A DNA stretch of 19,756 nt from JAAUQA01 sp036351435. Lineage in GTDB: Bacteria; Pseudomonadota; Gammaproteobacteria; Competibacterales; Competibacteraceae. The DNA lies in NCBI GenBank assembly GCA_036351435.1, contig JAZBPA010000263.1, positions 1 to 19,756 of the forward strand, given 5' to 3'. Positions 14,834 through 19,756 of the stretch are shown one piece after another; the stretch's first letter is position 1; every line of letters begins with the position of its first letter. A program made the position numbers and the translations under genes. Under the pieces are notes generated by a model. The model saw nothing but the letters and a program-made list of their open reading frames with translations. It had not been told where the DNA came from and searched no databases.

Positions 14834-16190
14834 GCCCATAGAACATCAATAGTGGCGTGATATGAAGAAATAACCGATTAATGCTGGTGTATTTCGCCGC
14901 CCACTCACGGGCTTCGGTCATCAGGAATAAAAAGAACAGCATGGCCAATCCCGAACTCACTACTGCCGAAAAGATCAGCAATAGTCGGTCGGTCGCTATT
15001 TTCGGCATTGCCACGACTACCAACAGAATCAGCACGTACCAGAATAAATGCCAGCTGCCGAGCACGAAAAAATTATCCAGAAACGGCTCCCAGTTGGGCG
15101 AATAAGCGACATCGAAACGTCCCAGATAGGGGATTTCGATCCGTTCCGGTTGCAGATAAATTGTTCCCAGTCCCGGTAACGTAGCGGAAAACCCGCCGTT
15201 CCAGAACCACAACATCAACAACACTACTAGTAGCAGCAACAAACCGAATCGATAACGACGCGGTGTCAATGCCGCACTCGCAACCGGCAATAGGGTCAGC
15301 AACCAAACTACGCCCTCCACTTTTACCAACGCGCAAGTCAGTCCCAGCAACAGAGCCAACAGACCTTGAGCGCGATCACGAGTACGCAACCACTGCAGCA
15401 ACGCAATGGCCGCCAAACTGTAAATCGTTGCCATCCAAAGATCAGCGTAACCGGCCAATGCCACATGGGCATTCAACAGTGGAATCGACAATAACAGGTA
15501 GGTAAACACCAGGCTGAGCAATGGCTTACCGGTCCATAAGCGTGCCTGACCATAAAACCCCAAACCCAAAGCAACGCCGCACAGTAGCCACGGCAAATTA
15601 GCCATGGACTCATGCCATTGCCCATAACCCAGCGACATCCAGAGCTGAATCAACGACACGGCGGGTGGATAATGCCAGGCTTCCAGCAGGTAGGCAGTTG
15701 TCAGGGAATGATCAGTTGCCAGCCAGCTTGCTGCATCGACGAAAGGCACCAGCTGCTTGAACTCGAACCAAACCTGTGGCCTCACCCCCCAGGTCGTCCA
15801 GGCATCCCAGGGATACAAGGGACGCGCTCCGATTTCAACAGCGAAACCGTAGAACTTAACAGCAATCCCAACCAACACTAAGCCAAATAATAGGTGATGC
15901 CAGAAGGGTTGATGCCGCCATGCGGCTAGAGAGCCAGAGCCATTCCACTGCCACAGGGTTCTGGTTTGTTGGATACCGAAAAAGATTAATACGGATAACA
16001 GCAACGCACACAGCGGAAAGCTAAGCGTTAAACCCAGGCTGTCCAGCGCGCGTAGCAACAGTGTGGTAAACAAAATGCCAAGTAGATAACCGTACGCCAA
16101 TAATAACGACCACTGGGATACCCCGCCTTTGCGCAACCAAACCACCCCTAATAGCCAGGGCAATACGATGGCGAGAACCAGCGACATCAT
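14763..16190 (-). CDS. Polytopic membrane protein, probable GT-C type glycosyltransferase
   Basis: 475 residues with about eleven hydrophobic segments across the length. An early extracytoplasmic loop carries LYPWDAWTTWGV with Asp129, reminiscent of the catalytic acidic residue in the first loop of GT-C enzymes that use polyprenyl-phosphate sugars (GT39/GT87-like). A further periplasmic loop lies around ATLPGLGTIYLQPERIEIPY. I infer the GT-C call from topology and neighbours, not from a full motif match; an O-antigen-type membrane protein is an alternative. The start codon overlaps the stop of the upstream membrane protein (ATGA at 16190-16187), so the two should be co-translated. Its 3' end overlaps the convergent GT4 gene by 71 bases. 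Confidence 0.7.
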   Translation of the reverse strand: MMSLVLAIVLPWLLGVVWLRKGGVSQWSLLLAYGYLLGILFTTLLLRALDSLGLTLSFPLCALLLSVLIFFGIQQTRTLWQWNGSGSLAAWRHQPFWHHLLFGLVLVGIAVKFYGFAVEIGARPLYPWDAWTTWGVRPQVWFEFKQLVPFVDAASWLATDHSLTTAYLLEAWHYPPAVSLIQLWMSLGYGQWHESMANLPWLLCGVALGLGFYGQARLWTGKPLLSLVFTYLLLSIPLLNAHVALAGYADLWMATIYSLAAIALLQWLRTRDRAQGLLALLLGLTCALVKVEGVVWLLTLLPVASAALTPRRYRFGLLLLLVVLLMLWFWNGGFSATLPGLGTIYLQPERIEIPYLGRFDVAYSPNWEPFLDNFFVLGSWHLFWYVLILLVVVAMPKIATDRLLLIFSAVVSSGLAMLFFLFLMTEAREWAAKYTSINRLFLHITPLLMFYGLILFQALRAQSPNTNPLSEPQSA

Positions 16191-17422
16191 AGTGGCCGAT
16201 CCTGCATACGGAACAACGCGCCGGACGCTGTTTGATGAACCAATTTCGCTGGGAGGTTGTTGTGTTTATCTTTGAGTAACTGCGCATTACGATCATATTG
16301 GAGATCCTGCAGAGGGGGGAAAACCAGCAAGTAATCTCCGGGTTGATAGTGCTGCGGTAAAGCTGAAAGCAACGAGAACACATTATGTGGCAGCAAGTGA
16401 TAACGCGCCCGACTGCGCAAATACCGGGTGCCTTCATACGGGTCGGCAGTGATGATAAACAGGCGAGTGGGCTCTGCTGGTAGAAACTTTTTCACTTCCA
16501 GGATGAATTGAAATAAACCGCCATCTTCCCCGGCTAAGCGTTTTTGTTCTGGGGTCTTATCGCCAAATTGTGTTTTTGTTGATTCTAACTGATTCCACAG
16601 GGTCCACTGCCAGCGAGCATCCAGGATTAGCCAGCCGGTCAGTATAAAAACGGTAAAAGGCACGAGAGTCAGGGGAACACGACGGGTAAAAAACAAGCCG
16701 AGGTAAATAGCAAAGCATAGGCTAATCCATAACGCAACTGCCGGCACTATCGGCATTAAAGCCTTATGCGGCATACCCTCAATAAAGTTAACAGAGCGCT
16801 GACTCCAGGTCTCAAGAAAAGTCCAATCGCTCCAGAATCGACCTAGAAAATCCATAAGCGCAGGCTTATCCGACTGTTGTAATTTGAGTTGGTGTACGAT
16901 CACAGGGTCGGATAAATGCCCGGTAACCATAATACCCATTCCAACAATAGTGCCTTGCCAGGACGACTCTGCATTCAAGTTTAGAGCATTGCTATCGTTA
17001 CTGGGGGTTAACTGAACTTTCTGCATATTACCGGGATCTGTTTGAGTGGCCCAAATGAAGTCGATAACGACATCATCTTGGAAACCGTCTATAGTCCAGC
17101 GTAATGCAGAATAAGTGTCTGCGGATAGCGTTATGCCGGTAATACTGGCAAAAGCAACCCCTTGCGAAGAGACTTGACGAACTTCTAGAGCATCTCCGCT
17201 TATTTCACCTTGCCCCACCGATACAGTTAGCGCATTGCCCGTTAAAGTCAGCGCAGTACGGTTTGCATAATTATCGCTTACCGCGTAATAAATCAGATAC
17301 AGCAGTATCACTGTCAGCGCGCTGATCAGCATGATTAGCGGGATTACGAAGACAAAACGCGAACTATCTTGGGTTCTCAAACCAGTAGAATCCGTCTTCA
17401 ACAGCACCCTCGTTTCAGTCAA
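16187..17422 (-). CDS. Unrecognised membrane protein with a periplasmic domain
   Basis: 411 residues, no family recognised. One N-terminal span (about 22-48) is followed by a predicted beta-rich periplasmic domain of roughly 160 residues (TALTLTGNALTVSVGQGEISG onward), a pair of spans (about 218-272), and a soluble C-terminal region of about 130 residues containing FIITADPYEGTRYLRSRARYHLLP and GDYLLVFPP. The protein sits between a sugar epimerase and a GT-C-like protein, overlapping each by 4 bases, so it likely belongs to the same glycan assembly task. The start is TTG 17422, supported by the TTGA overlap with the epimerase stop; GTG 17407 is an alternative. It may be an accessory or sensor component for its membrane neighbour; this is inference. 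Confidence 0.65.
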   Translation of the reverse strand: MTETRVLLKTDSTGLRTQDSSRFVFVIPLIMLISALTVILLYLIYYAVSDNYANRTALTLTGNALTVSVGQGEISGDALEVRQVSSQGVAFASITGITLSADTYSALRWTIDGFQDDVVIDFIWATQTDPGNMQKVQLTPSNDSNALNLNAESSWQGTIVGMGIMVTGHLSDPVIVHQLKLQQSDKPALMDFLGRFWSDWTFLETWSQRSVNFIEGMPHKALMPIVPAVALWISLCFAIYLGLFFTRRVPLTLVPFTVFILTGWLILDARWQWTLWNQLESTKTQFGDKTPEQKRLAGEDGGLFQFILEVKKFLPAEPTRLFIITADPYEGTRYLRSRARYHLLPHNVFSLLSALPQHYQPGDYLLVFPPLQDLQYDRNAQLLKDKHNNLPAKLVHQTASGALFRMQDRPL

Positions 17423-18450
17423 GGTGTCAAATTCTCACAACCGGCTCGGCGGGTTTCCATCATGTCTGAAAGCGCCGCGGCCAAGGTATGTATTGGTTGA
17501 AATCCCAATTCTCGCTGGATTTTTTCGGAACTGTACCAACTCCAACCCAATAATTTATTAAAAGTTTCGCTGTTGAATCCCATTATCCCAATCTTCATCC
17601 CTGCCGTGCAATCTCCCAGTTTAGCGAGAGCGCTCAGCACCATACGTGGTATTTGCCAAACCGGAGGTGGTTTGCCCAACGCTAAGCGCGTCAGGTTGAT
17701 AATATCCTGGCTGGAATACTCTTGCCCATCGGTCAAAATGTAGGTTTTCAGGTGAGCGGCTGGATGAGCGGCGGCGAGTAACGCAGCCTGACTCACATCC
17801 TCGACATGTATCATCGAACGCTTTCCTCCATCCGGCAAAGCCGGAACTCCATTGCGTTGAGCGATGCTTAGCAGACGTTTCAGATTACCTTTAACCCCGG
17901 CCCCATAAACCAGCGCTGGACGTAAATTCGCAACATGTAGCGGGTATCGTTTGCCTGCATCCAACACCCAGTTTTCGGCAGCACGTTTCGCTTTTCCGTA
18001 TGGTGTTTGGGGTGGCAAAGGCCACTGCTCGTTAATGCAAAGGGGTCCGCCTGGACCTGCGGCGAGCACGCTACTCAAAAAGATAAAACGTTTTACACCG
18101 GCTTGAACAGCGCTATCTAACAAGCGCCGGGTGCCTTCCGCATTGATCCGCCAATGGTAATCAGCTGTCTGCGGGGTGTTTTCGGCATGGGCAAAACCAG
18201 CAACATGAAATACCGTATCAATGGCGTGACAAGCAGACAACAGGGTGTCCGCGTTTTCAAGATCGCCGAAGTGCACGTCAAATCGGCCATCGGTTAGCGT
18301 TGAATGGGGACGCACGAGCACTCTGACTTGCGCCTTATTCTGGAGCAAGTTGCGAATTAGGTGACTTCCGATAAAACCGGTGCCCCCAGTGACCAATACT
18401 GGGCGTCCGCTAAAAAAATCGGGTTGCGGATGGGAACCAGTCAGAACCAT
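17419..18450 (-). CDS. NAD-dependent epimerase/dehydratase (extended SDR), nucleotide-sugar modifying
   Basis: 343-residue extended short-chain dehydrogenase. The Rossmann signature is TGGTGFIG (21-28). The catalytic residues are visible: the Ser-rich FLSSV strand and Tyr151/Lys155 in YGKAK. VFHVAGFAHAEN and LRPALVYG are typical of UDP-sugar 4-epimerases and 4-keto reductases of O-antigen clusters. The exact product (epimer or deoxysugar) cannot be read. ATG 18450 is chosen; TTG 18456 is in frame and would add two residues. It overlaps the preceding GT2 gene by 10 bases and the following gene by 4, marking it as an operon member. Confidence 0.9.
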   Translation of the reverse strand: MVLTGSHPQPDFFSGRPVLVTGGTGFIGSHLIRNLLQNKAQVRVLVRPHSTLTDGRFDVHFGDLENADTLLSACHAIDTVFHVAGFAHAENTPQTADYHWRINAEGTRRLLDSAVQAGVKRFIFLSSVLAAGPGGPLCINEQWPLPPQTPYGKAKRAAENWVLDAGKRYPLHVANLRPALVYGAGVKGNLKRLLSIAQRNGVPALPDGGKRSMIHVEDVSQAALLAAAHPAAHLKTYILTDGQEYSSQDIINLTRLALGKPPPVWQIPRMVLSALAKLGDCTAGMKIGIMGFNSETFNKLLGWSWYSSEKIQRELGFQPIHTLAAALSDMMETRRAGCENLTP

Positions 18451-19283
18451 TTCCAACCGTGTCGATTAAAAAACGTATACGCCGATCTCAAAAAAAGGCT
18501 GATATGGCGCCAACCCTTACGGGCAGCCTGGCCACCGAAATGGACGATACGAACGGTGGGCACATAGGCCGTGCGGGCGTATTTAGCGGTCCGCAGACTG
18601 ATGTCGTAGTCTTCGAAATAGAGAAAAAAGTCGGCGTCGAATCCATGCATGTTCACTAAGAGTGGCTGCCTAAACAACATAAAACACCCGCTAACCAGTG
18701 GTACGTCCCATTTGACGTTGTCGCCTATTTGATCACGCATTTCGTAATGGTTTAAGCGCCTCTGAAATATCCGTTTGAGTAACCCCGGGGCAAAACCCCG
18801 CAACAGCAAATCGAGTACCGAAGGATACCGTTTACATAAATATTGCCGCGAACCATGCTGATCCTCAACCATAGGGGCGAGCAACCCGACTTCGGGGTAA
18901 GCTGTCATGAACTTGAGCGCTTCCGATAAGGCCGAGACTTCGAGCCATACATCGGGGTTGAGTATCAGATGGTAATGGGTATCGGTACGGGTAATGGCCA
19001 AATTGTGGCCGGCACCATAGCCGATATTACCGTGTCCGCAGACGATTTCCACGCAGTCCGCATTGATACAAGAGTTTGATAACACGCCTTGTAATTCAGC
19101 GTGTCCCTGTTGCCCAGGCGTATTATCAATCAGCAATAAGTTTACGGTAGCCAAGATACCTTGACGTTTGGCGTAACCGATGGCCTGATCAAGATGCCTT
19201 AGTGTGTCCCCAAGCGCCGCCCTATCCGGCTGATAGGTAACGATGGAAACGGTTAGATTTGCTGCATAGATGGGGATGGACAA
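18441..19283 (-). CDS. Glycosyltransferase family 2, rhamnosyltransferase (WbbL)-like
   Basis: 280-residue GT-A enzyme. It has VSIVTYQPD at the start (12-20), the glycine-rich NIGYGAGHNLAI (86-97), the metal-binding LNPDVWL (108-114), and a VSGCFMLFR...FLYFEDYDISLR block with Glu224/Asp225, all characteristic of WbbL-like rhamnosyltransferases and related O-antigen enzymes. It would act on a lipid-linked glycan in the cytoplasm. The donor is inferred only by family. The start is TTG 19283, the first possible codon after an in-frame stop, preceded by AAAGAG. It heads the minus-strand four-gene arm. It ends 13 bases after the TTG and 10 bases after the ATG of the epimerase gene. Confidence 0.9.
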   Translation of the reverse strand: MSIPIYAANLTVSIVTYQPDRAALGDTLRHLDQAIGYAKRQGILATVNLLLIDNTPGQQGHAELQGVLSNSCINADCVEIVCGHGNIGYGAGHNLAITRTDTHYHLILNPDVWLEVSALSEALKFMTAYPEVGLLAPMVEDQHGSRQYLCKRYPSVLDLLLRGFAPGLLKRIFQRRLNHYEMRDQIGDNVKWDVPLVSGCFMLFRQPLLVNMHGFDADFFLYFEDYDISLRTAKYARTAYVPTVRIVHFGGQAARKGWRHISLFLRSAYTFFNRHGWKWF

Positions 19284-19369
19284 TCACTCTTTTTGCAATA
19301 CCGGTGCGTTCACTGGCTCCATATTGGAGTCGATACACCTGCAATACTGGTGGGACAGGCCCATTAAAC

Positions 19370-19390
19370 CAACCGGCAAGTTGCCGGTTG
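19370..19390 (-). terminator. Perfect 10-bp palindrome after fmdB, weak terminator candidate
   Basis: CAACCGGCAA (19370-19379) and TTGCCGGTTG (19381-19390) form a complete inverted repeat around a single central base, folding as an 8-bp GC-rich stem with a 5-base loop. On the minus strand, after the fmdB stop, it is followed only by GTTTAA, not a real U-tract. It lies 19 bases downstream of the fmdB stop and 87 bases before the GT2 start. It could separate the two transcription units, or be a protein-binding site. Confidence 0.4.
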
Positions 19391-19409
19391 TGATGAGTTA
19401 TTGGAGCGA

Positions 19410-19739
19410 TTAAGCGGGCGTGGATGGCGTCGCTTTAGCCGGCTTAGCGGGTTTAGCATCGCTTGTAGGGCTGCTATCGGTTTTTTTAGCACTTTCCGAT
19501 TTGCTGCTTTCCTTGGCGGGCGCATCGTCTTTATTGGCAAGATTTTTCTTCTTATCACCCGTTTTGAAGTCCGTCTCATACCAACCACCGCCCTTAAGGC
19601 GAAAACCCACCGCAGAGATCTTTTTCTTCAAGGTCGGCTTACTGCAAGCGGGGCAATCGGTAAGCGGGTCTTCGCTCATCTTCTGCATGACCTCCAGGTC
19701 ATGCCCACAGTCGGCGCGGCGATATTCGTAAATAGGCAT
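19410..19739 (-). CDS. FmdB-family putative regulatory zinc-ribbon protein
   Basis: 109-residue small protein of the FmdB/CxxC_CxxC_SSSS family, function unknown. The N-terminus MPIYEYR is diagnostic, followed by CGHDLEVMQKMSEDPLTDCPAC and the FRLKGGGWYETDFK block that is standard in Proteobacteria. The expected first zinc cysteine at residue 8 is arginine (CGC codon; TGC would encode Cys), leaving Cys11, Cys29 and Cys32. The C-terminal half (58-109) is a low-complexity Ala/Lys/Ser/Pro tail. ATG 19739 is supported by GAGGT 9 bases upstream. In many Gammaproteobacteria fmdB precedes a DUF502 gene and aspS; here glycan genes follow instead. Confidence 0.92.
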   Translation of the reverse strand: MPIYEYRRADCGHDLEVMQKMSEDPLTDCPACSKPTLKKKISAVGFRLKGGGWYETDFKTGDKKKNLANKDDAPAKESSKSESAKKTDSSPTSDAKPAKPAKATPSTPA

Positions 19740-19756
19740 TCAGGGATTACCTCGGA

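Noticed and set aside
19295..19352. Repeated GCAATAC(C/T)GGTG flanking a CTCCA/TGGAG mini-palindrome
   Set aside because: Two copies with one mismatch in a short intergenic gap; too little to call a mobile element border, attachment site or array.

Overview
The window reads as a gammaproteobacterial chromosome segment. A topoisomerase IV ParE of typical gammaproteobacterial length, a MipA/OmpV outer-membrane protein, a TonB energy transducer and an FmdB-type protein all point to a Gram-negative host. The genus cannot be fixed from this sequence. No tRNA, rRNA, insertion sequence, integrase or CRISPR array was seen. Genes are tightly packed and several pairs overlap.

Layout. (1) Bases 1-2790 hold most of a type I restriction HsdR subunit cut by the left edge; its lysine codons look much more strongly AAG-biased than those of the following genes, which fits a laterally acquired defence locus. 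(2) Bases 3081-5862 hold three plus-strand genes (MipA/OmpV protein, saccharopine-dehydrogenase-like oxidoreductase, EamA transporter) that look like one transcription unit. They converge on parE (7755-5869, minus strand). (3) Bases 7971-11353 are a cobalamin-related region. A sigma70-like promoter leads into a clear cobalamin riboswitch and a downstream hairpin, followed by a TonB-type gene. A bacteriohemerythrin on the minus strand follows, and divergent from it lies cobB/cbiA (cobyrinate a,c-diamide synthase). Three helically phased GTAACA repeats sit in the hemerythrin-cobB intergenic region. (4) Downstream of cobB are an unrecognised 142-aa protein and a 155-aa protein that is a convincing bacterial CULT domain, the thalidomide-binding domain of eukaryotic cereblon, with zinc cysteines and the three-tryptophan cage in register. 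(5) Bases 12503-19283 are a surface-glycan region made of two converging arms. The plus arm is GT2 glycosyltransferase, DUF2304-like membrane protein and GT4 glycosyltransferase. The minus arm is a WbbL-like GT2 glycosyltransferase, an NAD-dependent sugar epimerase/dehydratase, an unrecognised membrane protein and a GT-C-like polytopic membrane protein. The minus-arm genes are chained by short overlaps, and the two arms overlap tail to tail by 71 bp of coding sequence. (6) The right edge holds an FmdB-family zinc-ribbon protein that lacks the expected first cysteine.

How the parts may work together. The riboswitch should lower TonB synthesis when cobalamin is plentiful, while CobB belongs to de novo corrin-ring amidation, so uptake and synthesis of B12 are neighbours here. 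The glycan arms supply plausible sugar-nucleotide modification, transfer from nucleotide donors and transfer from a lipid-linked donor. The most unusual content is the CULT protein with its unknown neighbour, then the riboswitch-controlled TonB, then the uncharacterised membrane protein paired with the GT-C-like protein.
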